Source: Flavobacterium sp.
Lineage (GTDB): Bacteria; Bacteroidota; Bacteroidia; Flavobacteriales; Flavobacteriaceae
DNA length: 56,376 nt
Assembly (NCBI GenBank): GCA_014377455.1
Contig: JACMPO010000009.1
Coordinates: 1 to 56,376 of the forward strand
Reading direction: 5' to 3'
Shown here: positions 1-8,180 of the stretch, piece by piece
How the letters are laid out: each line of letters begins with the position of its first letter
How positions within the stretch are numbered: the first letter of the stretch is position 1
Translations under genes and position numbers: made by a program
The notes under the pieces: generated by a model
The model's input: only the letters and a program-made list of their open reading frames with translations
What the model was told of the DNA's origin: nothing
Databases searched by the model: none

Positions 1-1
1 A

Positions 2-721
2 TCGCTAGAACTTAACATAAAAAAATTAGCAATTTCAAATGAAGAATTAGAGCAGTTTGCCTACGTAGCCTCGCACGATTTACAAGAACCACTGCGAATG
101 ATTACTGGTTTTTTAACACAGTTAGAAAAAAGATACGACAAAATATTAGACGAAAAAGGAAAACAATACATCTATTTTGCTGTAGATGGTGCCAGAAGAA
201 TGCGCCAAATTATATTAGACATACTAGAGTTATCTCGTGTAGGAAAAAATAAAAATAAACTAGAAGAATTAAATTTAAACGATATTATAACCGAAATAAA
301 AATACTTTATGGAAGACAAATTGAAGAGAAAAAAGCCATTATCAATCATACTCATCTACCTACATTATTAACTTTTGCAACTCCTTTTAAACAAATATTT
401 CAAAATTTAATAAGTAATTTTCTTAAATATTCTAATCAAGAGATTGCTCCAATAATTAATATTAGCTTTAAAGAAACAGCATCCGAATGGAAATTTATTA
501 TAAAAGATAATGGTATTGGAATTGACAAAGAATATTTTGAAAAAATATTTATAATTTTTCAGCGGTTACACAATAAAGACGATTACTCTGGAACTGGAAT
601 AGGTTTAGCCATCACCAAAAAAATAATAGAGAATTTAGGGGGAAAAATATGGGTCGAATCTAAACTTGGAGCAGGAAGTACATTTTACTTTACTATTCCA
701 AAAAATTCAATAAAAAAATAA
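2..721 (+). CDS. Sensor histidine kinase, C-terminal part (5' end outside window)
   Basis: The reading frame is open from the first bases, so the gene begins upstream of the window; 239 residues are visible. The H-box reads FAYVASHDLQEPLR, with the phospho-accepting His at visible residue 25 (nt 74-76). It is followed by a HATPase_c domain with an N-box (QNLISNFLKYS), a G1 box (KDNGIGI), an F-box (EKIFIIFQRLH) and a G2 box (GTGIGLAITKK). All catalytic boxes look intact. The YVASHDLQEPLR type of H-box is common in phytochrome-like and PAS kinases of Bacteroidota, but the input domain cannot be seen. The stop codon overlaps the ATG of the next gene (TAATG), so this kinase is translationally coupled to the response regulator that follows and is probably its partner. 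Confidence 0.93.
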   Translation, partial: SLELNIKKLAISNEELEQFAYVASHDLQEPLRMITGFLTQLEKRYDKILDEKGKQYIYFAVDGARRMRQIILDILELSRVGKNKNKLEELNLNDIITEIKILYGRQIEEKKAIINHTHLPTLLTFATPFKQIFQNLISNFLKYSNQEIAPIINISFKETASEWKFIIKDNGIGIDKEYFEKIFIIFQRLHNKDDYSGTGIGLAITKKIIENLGGKIWVESKLGAGSTFYFTIPKNSIKK

Positions 722-1143
722 TGAAGTCAATACATATATTATTAGTTGAGGATAATGAAGGTGATATTTTACTCACAACTGAAGCCTTGTCTGAACGAAA
801 AATTTTCAATAAAATTAGCATTGCCAAAGATGGAATTGAAGCTATTGATTATTTAAACAAGCAAAATAATTTTTCAAATGCCATACTGCCCGATCTTATA
901 TTATTAGATATTAATTTGCCTAAAAAAAATGGTCATGAAGTTCTGGAATATATTAAATCGAATGAAAATTTTAAGCAAATCCCAGTGATTATGCTGACTA
1001 CCTCTTGTTCAGAGAAAGATATACTATTGGCTAATAAAAATCAGGCAAATTTTTTTATTACCAAACCCGTTGAAGTAGACGAATTTATCGAAACAGTTAC
1101 TAAAATTGAGAACTTTTGGATTAGCATCATTAATCCAATTTAA
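721..1143 (+). CDS. Single-domain response regulator (Rcp1-like)
   Basis: A 140-residue stand-alone REC domain with no output domain. The acidic pocket is E10-D11 (LLVEDNEGD), the phospho-acceptor is D63 (LILLDINLP), the switch Thr is in MLTTS near residue 93, and the conserved Lys is K115 (FITKP). The VEDNEGD start and the DINLPKKNG motif are typical of regulators that pair with phytochrome-type kinases (Rcp1 family). Its ATG overlaps the stop of the upstream kinase by one base, which makes that kinase the likely phosphodonor. With no DNA-binding domain it probably passes phosphate onward or acts by protein contact. Confidence 0.93.
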   Translation: MKSIHILLVEDNEGDILLTTEALSERKIFNKISIAKDGIEAIDYLNKQNNFSNAILPDLILLDINLPKKNGHEVLEYIKSNENFKQIPVIMLTTSCSEKDILLANKNQANFFITKPVEVDEFIETVTKIENFWISIINPI

Positions 1144-1152
1144 GATAAGATT

Positions 1153-2193
1153 ATGAATAAATTTTTAGATAATAAGAAATATAAGATACTGGTTGTAGAA
1201 GATAATATAGGCGATTTCACTCTTATTGAAGATTATCTACAAGAACGATTTTTGTCAAGTCAAATTACTCGGGCAAAAAATTTTAAGGAGACTAAAACTT
1301 CTTTAATTGATAACCAAAATAAGTATGATATAGTTTTACTCGATTTAGCTTTACCAGATAAAAGTGGTGAGGAACTTATTAATGAAATAGTTCCACTTTG
1401 TCATGAAATGCCCATAATTGTTTTAACAGGATATGCAGATATTGGTTTTGGAGCAAAATCACTATCATTAGGAGTTTCAGATTATTTAATAAAAGATGAA
1501 CTAGATGCCTCGTCTTTATATAAAAGCATTTTATATAATATTGAACGGAAAAGGACACTCATACAACTTGAAGATTCAGAAAAACGCTATAGCGATTTAT
1601 TTCATCTAAGTCCATTGCCAATGTGGGTTTATGATGCAGAAACGCTACGGTTTTTAAATGTAAATGTTGCTGCCGAAAAACATTACGGATATTCATTACA
1701 AGAATTTCTAGGCATGACAATTAAAGATATCAGACCAATTGAAGATGTTCCAGAATTATTGAAAAGAGTAGAACTTCTAAATCAAAATTATCCAACTTCT
1801 TCACAGGGAATTTACAAGCATAAAAAGAAAACAGGTGAAGTAATATATGTTGATATTCGAAGCAATACAATTCCGTTTCAAGACACTACAGGAAGAATTA
1901 TATTAGCAAATGATATTACCGAACGGTTTACTTACATCGAGGCTATAGAAAAACAAAATGAAAAACTTAGAGAAATTGCTTGGATTCAATCGCACGTTGT
2001 TCGAGCTCCTCTTGCAAAAATAATGGGTTTAATAGACCTTATAAAACATCAGGATTTACATAGCGAGGATAATGTTAAAATTTATGATTATTTACTAACT
2101 TCAGCAACAGAGTTAGATGTGATTATTAGAGACATCACAAAAAAATCTGAACAAATAAAACTTGATGTAAATAATAAATCTATTCAAAAATAA
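1153..2193 (+). CDS. REC-PAS-DHp protein without an ATPase domain
   Basis: 346 residues. An N-terminal REC domain (about 10-125) has the acidic pocket VVEDN, phospho-acceptor D64 (VLLDLALPD), Thr in VLTGYAD and Lys in YLIKDE. A PAS domain follows (about 142-265, starting EKRYSDLFHLSPLPMWVY). Next come a short coiled coil and a helix with an H-box-like sequence, IAWIQSHVVRAPLAKIMGL, putative phospho-His 281. The protein ends 65 residues after that His, where a kinase would carry its HATPase domain. No N, G1 or G2 box is present in any frame before the next gene at 2220. It is therefore a kinase-less hybrid: a phosphotransfer/dimerisation protein or a truncated kinase. It lies 9 bases after the preceding regulator, clearly in the same operon. 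Confidence 0.85.
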   Translation: MNKFLDNKKYKILVVEDNIGDFTLIEDYLQERFLSSQITRAKNFKETKTSLIDNQNKYDIVLLDLALPDKSGEELINEIVPLCHEMPIIVLTGYADIGFGAKSLSLGVSDYLIKDELDASSLYKSILYNIERKRTLIQLEDSEKRYSDLFHLSPLPMWVYDAETLRFLNVNVAAEKHYGYSLQEFLGMTIKDIRPIEDVPELLKRVELLNQNYPTSSQGIYKHKKKTGEVIYVDIRSNTIPFQDTTGRIILANDITERFTYIEAIEKQNEKLREIAWIQSHVVRAPLAKIMGLIDLIKHQDLHSEDNVKIYDYLLTSATELDVIIRDITKKSEQIKLDVNNKSIQK

Positions 2194-2219
2194 ACTTAAT
2201 TATTTATTTAATAAATATC

Positions 2220-2633
2220 ATGCAAGAATTTTTAAACATTCTCTTTATTGAAGATGATACCATTGAAAGTATGAAATTCAATAGGGTAATTAAAACTTTA
2301 AATTTGCCTCATAACATAAAGGAAGTTAGGAATGGAGAAGAAGCTATAGAATTTTTAAAATTAAAACAAAATTTGCCTAATATTATAATTCTGGATTTAA
2401 ATATGCCAAAACTAAATGGAATTGAATTTTTGATCATTTTAAAAAAAGAAACTGATTTAAAAAGTATTCCTGCAATAATTTTAACCACATCAAATAATTT
2501 TAAAGATGTAAAACAATGTTATGAAATAGGTATTGCTGGTTATATTATAAAACCCTTAAAATATGAAGATTATGTCTATAAAATCAAAATTTTAATAGAA
2601 TATTGGAGTTGCAATCGATTAATTTCTATTTAA
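2220..2633 (+). CDS. Single-domain response regulator
   Basis: A 137-residue REC domain alone. The acidic residues are in LFIEDDTIE, the phospho-acceptor is D59 (IIILDLNMPKLNG), Thr is in ILTTS near residue 89 and the Lys is K111 (YIIKPL). No output domain. It is 26 bases downstream of the REC-PAS-DHp gene and 76 bases upstream of the HNOBA kinase gene, on the same strand. It could accept phosphate from either neighbouring kinase; the sequence does not decide which. Confidence 0.92.
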   Translation: MQEFLNILFIEDDTIESMKFNRVIKTLNLPHNIKEVRNGEEAIEFLKLKQNLPNIIILDLNMPKLNGIEFLIILKKETDLKSIPAIILTTSNNFKDVKQCYEIGIAGYIIKPLKYEDYVYKIKILIEYWSCNRLISI

Positions 2634-2709
2634 TTGTAAATAAAATTAAGAGAAGTACAATAAAAAGTCATTTTTTTATTGCTATTTCTTAAACAAGAAT
2701 TAACTAACT

Positions 2710-4277
2710 ATGGATGATTTGCAGTTCATTCTAAATGGTTCTACATTAAACGCGGTATTTCCATTTTACATTTTGATCGACAACAACCTTGCTTTAACAG
2801 GCTTCGGTAAAAGCATTTCTAAAATGTTACCTGAACTTCAAAAAGATGATTTTTTCACTGATAATTTTACAATAGTTAGACCATTTATTCAGAAAATTAA
2901 ACCTGAAAACTTCACTAATTTATTAAATCAACTCGTTGTTTTTACTTCTAAAGGTTTTCGTGTGGTAACCTTGCGAGGACAATTTGAGAAATACGATGGA
3001 GGATATATTTTTGTGGGTTCAACTTGGTTTTTATCGCTGGAAGATGTTGAAAAAAGTTGTTTGAAAATTACCGATTTTGCTCATCATGATCCGTTGATGG
3101 AAATTCTACAAGTTTTAAAAAATCAGGAAAACACCAATATTGATTTAAAAGCACTAGTGGTAACTATTGATAAACAAAAAGAAGAGTTACGATTAGATAA
3201 ACAGGAATTAAATAGACTTTCTCTAGTTGCCAGTGCGAATAAAAATGGTGTAATTTTTATGCATCTCAATGGAATAATATTTTGGTGTAATGATGCTTAC
3301 GTGGAACAAACTGGTTTTTTAAAAGATGAAATAATTGGTAAATCGTTAATAGAAATAGGAAATAATAAATTATCAAATAAAGATGAAGTTTATAAAATGG
3401 TGGATGCTTATGCTGCAGGTGAATTTTTTGATGTTGAATATTTACATTTAAAAAAAGAAGGACAACCATTTTTAGCAAAAATAACAGGACAACCTATTTC
3501 AGATTCAGATGGATTAGTAAGTCGCTATTTTGCAATTATTGAAGACGTAACAAACCAAAGAGAAAATGAACTTTTAAAAGAAGAACTTCGAATAAGATTA
3601 GCAGAACAAAATGAACGACTTAACGAATATGCTCAAATGGTCTCGCACGATTTAAAATCCCCTTTAAGTAGTATTCATTCTCTAATTAGCTGGATTAAAG
3701 ACGATAGTGATAAAGAATTTAGCACAAAAACGAGGCAATATTTTGAGTTAATTGAAGATAAAGTTGAAAAAATGGATAACTTAATTCAAGGAATTCTAAC
3801 CTATTCAAAAGTTGGGTCGCTTATTGGAGTTAAAGAAACTTTAAATCTAAATGAAATTATTCAAAATTGTATAAAAATCATTCATATACCAGAAAATATA
3901 GTAGTAACCATACAAAATACACTTCCAACTTTAAAAGCAGATCGCTTTAGAATGCAACAATTATTTCAAAATTTAATTAGCAATGCAGTTACTTATTGTG
4001 ATAAAATAAACGGATTTGTAACGATATCCTTTGTTGAAGAGACAGATAATTTTATTTTTGCAATAAAAGATAATGGAACAGGAATTGAAGTAAAATATCA
4101 TCATAAATATTCAAAATATTTGAATCAGTTTCTCAAAATGAAAAATCAACTGGAATTGGACTCTCTATTGTAAAGCGAATAGTTGATAACTGTAAAGGAG
4201 AAATTTGGTTAGAAAGCCAAATAGGAATTGGAACAACATTTTATGTTAAATTACCAAAAGAATATGGAACTACCTAA
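2710..4277 (+). pseudogene. HNOBA-PAS sensor histidine kinase, frameshifted in the ATPase domain
   Basis: As read, the frame opened at 2710 stops at 4173 after 487 residues and loses its G2 box. Shifting by one base at 4105-4107 restores [20 protein letters not shown] (F- and G2-boxes) and continues to a stop at 4275-4277, giving a full-length kinase. Domains in order: an HNOBA-like domain (about 1-165; FPFYILIDN near the start, LRGQ, then IFVGSTWFLSLEDV and KITDFAHHD), a coiled coil, PAS (about 168-285), HisKA with H313 (MVSHDLKSPL) and HATPase_c (N-box QNLISNAVTY, G1 KDNGTGI). HNOBA is the domain that accompanies haem-NO-binding H-NOX domains in guanylate cyclases and in H-NOX-linked kinases. 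The break is at an A-run, so a sequencing error, a real inactivating mutation and phase variation are all possible. Confidence 0.82.
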
Positions 4278-4581
4278 TATTGAATATATTATAAAGTTAT
4301 CAGGAAATGACGAATCTGTAAAAGATAAACTTATTAGTGTATTAAAGTATGAATTGCCACTAGAAATTACAGCTTATTATAACAGTATTCTTCTTAATGA
4401 TAACAATCAGACTATTTTTTGTGTACATAAACTCAAGCATAAAATAGGGATTTTAGGATTAGATAAAGGCTATTATATTGCTGAAGAATATGAAAATCAA
4501 TTAAAAGAAAATACAAATAAAATGCAAAATACATTTGAGAAAATTATAATATCAATACAGAATTTCGTAGATTTCCTTTAA
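4264..4581 (+). CDS. Hpt domain phosphotransfer protein
   Basis: About 105 residues from the ATG at 4264 (MELPNIEYI). A further in-frame ATG at 4228 exists, but it lies inside the preceding kinase and adds residues unlike the family. The helix [13 protein letters not shown] carries the Hpt signature, with the phospho-accepting His in HKLKH. It overlaps the restored end of the kinase gene by 14 bases, which is strong evidence that the two were translated together. Expected role: carry phosphate between REC domains and kinase in a multistep relay. Several REC-only proteins upstream and a LytTR regulator 11 bases downstream fit that role. Confidence 0.82.
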   Translation: MELPNIEYIIKLSGNDESVKDKLISVLKYELPLEITAYYNSILLNDNNQTIFCVHKLKHKIGILGLDKGYYIAEEYENQLKENTNKMQNTFEKIIISIQNFVDFL

Positions 4582-4592
4582 ATATATTTCCA

Positions 4593-5309
4593 ATGAATTG
4601 TATAATTATTGATGATGAATTAATGGCGAGAACTATTATAAATCAGTTTGTTATCTCCAAGACTAAAATTAAAGTTGAAGCAGAATTTCCAAGTGCAATA
4701 CAAGCTATAAAATATCTAAATCAAAATCAAGTAGATGTAGTTTTTCTAGACATACACATGCCCGATTTTACAGGTTTCGATTTTATAAAAACAATAAAAA
4801 ATCCTCCACAAATAATATTAATAACATCAGATAAAAATTTTGCATTTGAAGCTTTTGAGTTTGATTGCATCATTGATTATATAGTTAAACCTATTACTGA
4901 AGAGCGATTTAATAAAGCTATACAAAAATTAAATACGAGACAACTTCGTGAAAAAGATTCTAAAAGTAATAATGAAAAACAAATTGATATTGAAGAATCA
5001 AATGAGTTTTATGTAAATATTGCAAACAGATTGATAAAAATTGATATTCCAACGGTGATACTTGTTAGCGCAAAAGGAGATTATATATCGATAAAAACTG
5101 AAACTAATACTTATACTGTTCACACCACACTTAAAAAAATTGAGGAAAAATTACCTAAAGATTTATTTCTAAAAGTGCATCGTTCCTACATCATTAACAC
5201 TAAAAAAATTATTGATATAGAAGATAATAGTGTTTTAATAGGTAAAGATGTAATCCCTGTAAGCAGAGGAAACAGACCTGAATTAATAAATAGACTCAAT
5301 TTATTGTGA
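4593..5309 (+). CDS. LytTR-family response regulator
   Basis: 238 residues. The N-terminal REC domain has acidic D7-D8 (IIIDDEL), phospho-acceptor D53 (VVFLDIHMPDFTG), Thr/Ser in LITSD and K99 (YIVKP). After a charged linker (about 118-135) comes a LytTR DNA-binding domain (about 138-236) with VILVSAKGDYISI, the HRSYIIN motif and VIPVSRG. This is the only DNA-binding output in the visible cluster, so it is the probable end point of the relay. It starts 11 bases after the Hpt gene. Targets cannot be deduced; LytTR proteins often act on nearby or cell-envelope genes. Confidence 0.93.
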   Translation: MNCIIIDDELMARTIINQFVISKTKIKVEAEFPSAIQAIKYLNQNQVDVVFLDIHMPDFTGFDFIKTIKNPPQIILITSDKNFAFEAFEFDCIIDYIVKPITEERFNKAIQKLNTRQLREKDSKSNNEKQIDIEESNEFYVNIANRLIKIDIPTVILVSAKGDYISIKTETNTYTVHTTLKKIEEKLPKDLFLKVHRSYIINTKKIIDIEDNSVLIGKDVIPVSRGNRPELINRLNLL

Positions 5310-5767
5310 TATCATTTTTATGTAAATAAATGTGTTCAAATCACTTTTTTCACTGATGATTTTTCTTCCAAAATTTCATTATTCTACCAAATAATTTATG
5401 ATTATTTTGGTGTAACATCGATGAAAACACCTTTTATCGACACCTTTAGTTTTTTCATCTACAGACAAAATGCAATGAACGAATTTTAAACATAACTCTA
5501 ATTTGTGAGATTATATTTGTAAAAGATTTAAGAGATGAAAATATTTTTTTAATTAATTAAATTTTTTTGATAAAAAAATGTTAATTATTTTTTGCAAATC
5601 AGCCATATATAAAAAACTGATTTATCTACATACAATGTAAATTTCGGGGGAAATTAAAATTGTTTTTTCATAATGCGCATGTTTTATTTGACACTCAAAA
5701 TCGTCCCGAGTAATTGGGACGATTTAAAAAAAAAAAATTGTTTTGTAACCAATAAAAAAATAATGAT
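5310..5767. other. 458-base intergenic stretch after the signalling block
   Basis: No convincing gene. It holds an A/T-rich spacer, a small bulged hairpin at 5418-5440 (TCGATGAAAA / TTTTATCGA) and a strong GC-containing hairpin at 5698-5725. A TATATTTG box at 5512-5519 matches the Bacteroidota -7 element, but no matching -33 element is visible. Confidence 0.5.
5698..5736. terminator. Intrinsic terminator-like hairpin
   Basis: Stem AAATCGTCCC (5698-5707), loop of 8 bases, stem GGGACGATTT (5716-5725), followed by an A-run. On the minus strand the hairpin is followed by TTTT; on the plus strand it has only TTT. It lies 43 bases upstream of the next + gene, so it could also be an attenuator or leader hairpin for that gene. 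Confidence 0.55.
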
Positions 5768-6091
5768 ATGTTTAAAATTTTACCTCAAACTTCTGAATCC
5801 AAAGATTACGAATTAGAATTTTACAATCCTATGGGATTATTATTTAAAAATCATATTTTTTTAAAAGACGATAATAGGATTTTAGAATTTGATACTCAAG
5901 AAATAAAACGACTTTTTTTGAAAAAAGAACGAAATCTTAAATTAAATTATTTATCGCTTACCGTTTCTTGTTTCTTAGTTGTATTTACATTTTTTCAAAA
6001 CGATTTAGCTACAAATAAATATATTAGTTTTGGTTTGGCATCACTATTTTTAATTTTTGCTTTGGTAAAAAAAATGTATGATTTTAAATAA
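5768..6091 (+). CDS. Small membrane protein of unknown function
   Basis: 107 residues. I do not recognise the family. Residues 1-60 are polar and mixed, with no clear motif. Two hydrophobic segments follow at about 61-77 (YLSLTVSCFLVVFTFF) and 84-101 (YISFGLASLFLIFALV), so it is likely an inner-membrane protein with a cytoplasmic N-terminal domain. It stands alone between the signalling block and the convergent rluD operon. Coding bias resembles neighbouring genes. Confidence 0.65.
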   Translation: MFKILPQTSESKDYELEFYNPMGLLFKNHIFLKDDNRILEFDTQEIKRLFLKKERNLKLNYLSLTVSCFLVVFTFFQNDLATNKYISFGLASLFLIFALVKKMYDFK

Positions 6092-6438
6092 TCCTTTTTA
6101 CAAAACACAATCACCTTTTTACAGTTCCAGTGGATAAAGCCCTAAAAGAGCAGGCAAACGAACTGTTAGTCAAAACAAATTATAAAATCTTGAATGATAA
6201 CTCCTTTTTGAAAGCAATTTAAATTTTGTCAATTATGATTATTCTAATAGTATTGATGACACTCAATAAAATACGTATCATTTTAGCTAAATAATTTCTT
6301 TTAACTTACTAACAGGATAAATTACATAATATTAATTGATACTAATTTAAAAATAAAACCCTCAAACTACTGCAATAGTGAGGGTTTTTTAATTATAAAT
6401 AAAATGTATGATTTATTTTGGATATAGATAATTTTAAG
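6092..6438. other. 347-base intergenic stretch with a possible gene relic
   Basis: A short open stretch at 6130-6222 (GTG start, 30 codons) reads VDKALKEQANELLVKTNYKI followed by LNDNSFLKAI. This is a protein-like composition faintly resembling the end of a ribbon-helix-helix antitoxin or a gene tail, but it is too short to assign. The rest is AT-rich with nothing recognisable except the terminator at 6355-6390. Confidence 0.35.
6355..6390. terminator. Bidirectional intrinsic terminator
   Basis: Stem AAAACCCTCA / TGAGGGTTTT with an inner CTA/TAG pair, followed by TTTTTT on the + strand and AAAA on the left (T-run on the minus strand). It lies between convergent genes and could serve the minus-strand rluD operon and the + strand gene at 5768. 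Confidence 0.8.
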
Positions 6439-7479
6439 TTAGTCGTTTTCATCTATTTCATGCGACTTGGAATAATTATGCCACTTCTCAATACAATCTG
6501 CAAAATCTTGAGGTAAAGTTGTATCAAAACGCATAAATTCGTTCGTCACAGGATGAATAAAACCAAGTGTTTTGGCGTGAAGTGCTTGTCTAGGAAGTGT
6601 TTTAAAACAGTTATCTATAAACTGTTTGTATTTAGTAAAGGTAGTTCCTTTCAAAATTAAATCGCCACCGTAACGCTCATCGTTAAAAATTGTATGACCA
6701 ATATGTTTTAAATGAACTCTTATTTGATGAGTTCTTCCAGTTTCTAATTTGCATGAAATTAAGGTAACATAACCCAGTCGTTCTAATACTTTATAATGTG
6801 TTATTGCTGGTTTTCCTATTTCTGGATCTGCAAACACTGCCATTTGCATTCGGTCTTTAACATGTCGGGCAATGTTTCCAGTTATCGTTCCTTCGTCTTG
6901 TTTTACATTTCCCCAAACTAATGCAATGTATTCTCGTTCGGTCGTTTTGGCTTCAAATTGTTTGGCTAAATGAGTCATTGAAGCTTCAGTTTTTGCAACA
7001 ACCAAGAGTCCTGAAGTGTCTTTATCAATACGATGGACTAATCCAGGTCTTTCGGAACTATTCATTGGTAAATTATCAAAATGATACGCAAGCGCGTTTA
7101 CTAAAGTTCCTGTATAATTACCGTGTCCAGGATGTACTACAAAATTAGGTGGTTTATTTATTACTAAAAGTGCATCATCTTCATAAACAATGTCTAACGG
7201 AATATTTTCAGGTAAAATTGTATTTTCGTAAGGTGGATGTGTAAGCATTATCCGAACCACATCATAAGGTTTTACTCTGTAATTTGACTTTACAGGAACA
7301 TCATTTACATAAATATCGCCATTTGAAGCCGCCGTTTGAATTTTATTTCGGGTTGCATTTTGGATAAATCCCATTAAAAATTTATCTATCCGCAATAAGG
7401 CTTGACCTTTAGGAACTTCAACTTTGAAATGTTCAAACAAGTCATCGTCCAGTTCAGGAAGTTCTACATTATTGCTCAT
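6439..7479 (-). CDS. rluD: 23S rRNA pseudouridine synthase RluD-like
   Basis: 346 residues, RluA/RluD family size. An N-terminal S4 RNA-binding domain (about 28-75, LRIDKFL to YRVKPYDVV) precedes the catalytic domain. The active-site motif is GLVHRIDKDTSGL, with catalytic Asp at about residue 152. The C-terminal GRTHQIRVHLKHIGH motif is typical. It converts uridines to pseudouridine, in RluD on helix 69 of 23S rRNA, and the S4 domain favours RluD over RluA. Its start overlaps the end of the PASTA gene by 11 bases, so the two form an operon. An acidic N-terminal extension of about 25 residues is present. Confidence 0.93.
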   Translation of the reverse strand: MSNNVELPELDDDLFEHFKVEVPKGQALLRIDKFLMGFIQNATRNKIQTAASNGDIYVNDVPVKSNYRVKPYDVVRIMLTHPPYENTILPENIPLDIVYEDDALLVINKPPNFVVHPGHGNYTGTLVNALAYHFDNLPMNSSERPGLVHRIDKDTSGLLVVAKTEASMTHLAKQFEAKTTEREYIALVWGNVKQDEGTITGNIARHVKDRMQMAVFADPEIGKPAITHYKVLERLGYVTLISCKLETGRTHQIRVHLKHIGHTIFNDERYGGDLILKGTTFTKYKQFIDNCFKTLPRQALHAKTLGFIHPVTNEFMRFDTTLPQDFADCIEKWHNYSKSHEIDEND

Positions 7480-8098
7480 TTGGAATGGTATCTAAAATCT
7501 TTTTATCTTGTTCCTTTGCTAACGAGTCTACTTCGGTTTCATCAAAAACTACTTTTCCATCGCCTAAAACTAAATCTATTCTGCTGGCTTTGAGTATTTT
7601 TGTTCCAGCTTTTATTGGTTTTCCATCTACTAACATTCGCATCACCATGTCTTTACCTAAATAGGGAATGTATGTAGTATCTCCCAGTACTAAACCAACA
7701 GCTTTTATAGTTGGTAATGCTTGTCTGAATGTTTTCTCAATTAAATCAGGTACGGCAACCATCTTGAAAGTCGAAGCATTAAGTTTTATATAAATGGTTC
7801 TTCCACCTTTTACTTTTGATCCAGGTGTAGGTTCTTGTTGCACAGCAGTAAGTTTTGGAAAATCTTTGTTGTAATCTACTGTGTCTATAATTACATAATT
7901 TAAATCCAGTTTGTCTAGTTTACTTTCAATTTGGTCTGGCGTAAGTTTTGCTAAATTTGGAACCGTAATTTCCTCACCATGATGTGTTATAAAGGTGATC
8001 CAATGAAAAAATAAATAAGTAACCACTGCAATTATAGCGACAGCAGATGCTATTTGTGCCAGAAACACACGACTTGTTAAATAATTCCGTAAACTCAT
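7469..8098 (-). CDS. Membrane-anchored PASTA-domain protein
   Basis: About 209 residues from the ATG at 8098 (MSLRNYLTSRVFLAQI). An upstream GTG at 8116 is in frame, but it lies on a TATCTTTG -7 promoter box (8123-8116), so the ATG is preferred. A short cytoplasmic N-terminus, one membrane segment (about 12-34) and two PASTA domains follow (VPNLAKLTPDQIESKL onward, and VAVPDLIEKTFRQAL onward). PASTA domains bind peptidoglycan fragments or beta-lactams in other bacteria. Here there is no kinase or transpeptidase domain. Divergent from ddl and upstream of rluD, a conserved Flavobacteria arrangement as far as I recall. It plausibly has a periplasmic cell-wall role. Confidence 0.88.
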   Translation of the reverse strand: MSLRNYLTSRVFLAQIASAVAIIAVVTYLFFHWITFITHHGEEITVPNLAKLTPDQIESKLDKLDLNYVIIDTVDYNKDFPKLTAVQQEPTPGSKVKGGRTIYIKLNASTFKMVAVPDLIEKTFRQALPTIKAVGLVLGDTTYIPYLGKDMVMRMLVDGKPIKAGTKILKASRIDLVLGDGKVVFDETEVDSLAKEQDKKILDTIPNEQ

Positions 8099-8115
8099 AT
8101 TAAATTTATTTATCA

Positions 8116-8123
8116 CAAAGATA
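8116..8123 (-). promoter_or_regulatory. -7 promoter box for PASTA-rluD
   Basis: TATCTTTG on the minus strand matches the Bacteroidota TAnnTTTG -7 element and lies 18 bases upstream of the ATG at 8098. No good -33 box at standard spacing is visible. It helps decide the start of the downstream gene. Confidence 0.45.
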
Positions 8124-8148
8124 TAATTTTTAGTATCAACATTTATGC

Positions 8149-8156
8149 TATTTTTG
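8149..8156 (+). promoter_or_regulatory. -7 promoter box for ddl-coaD
   Basis: TATTTTTG matches TAnnTTTG and lies 25 bases upstream of the ddl ATG at 8181. The -33 region is T-rich without a clear TTG. Confidence 0.45.
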
Positions 8157-8180
8157 TGTAGTATTTAAAATAATATAGCA

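Noticed and set aside
4102..4112. Programmed -1 frameshift in the HNOBA kinase
   Set aside because: CATAAATATTC is not a classical slippery heptamer and no strong downstream stem was seen; mutation or sequencing error is simpler.
5512..5519. Promoter at a TATATTTG box after the LytTR gene
   Set aside because: No -33 element at a suitable distance and the next gene is about 250 bases away with a hairpin between.
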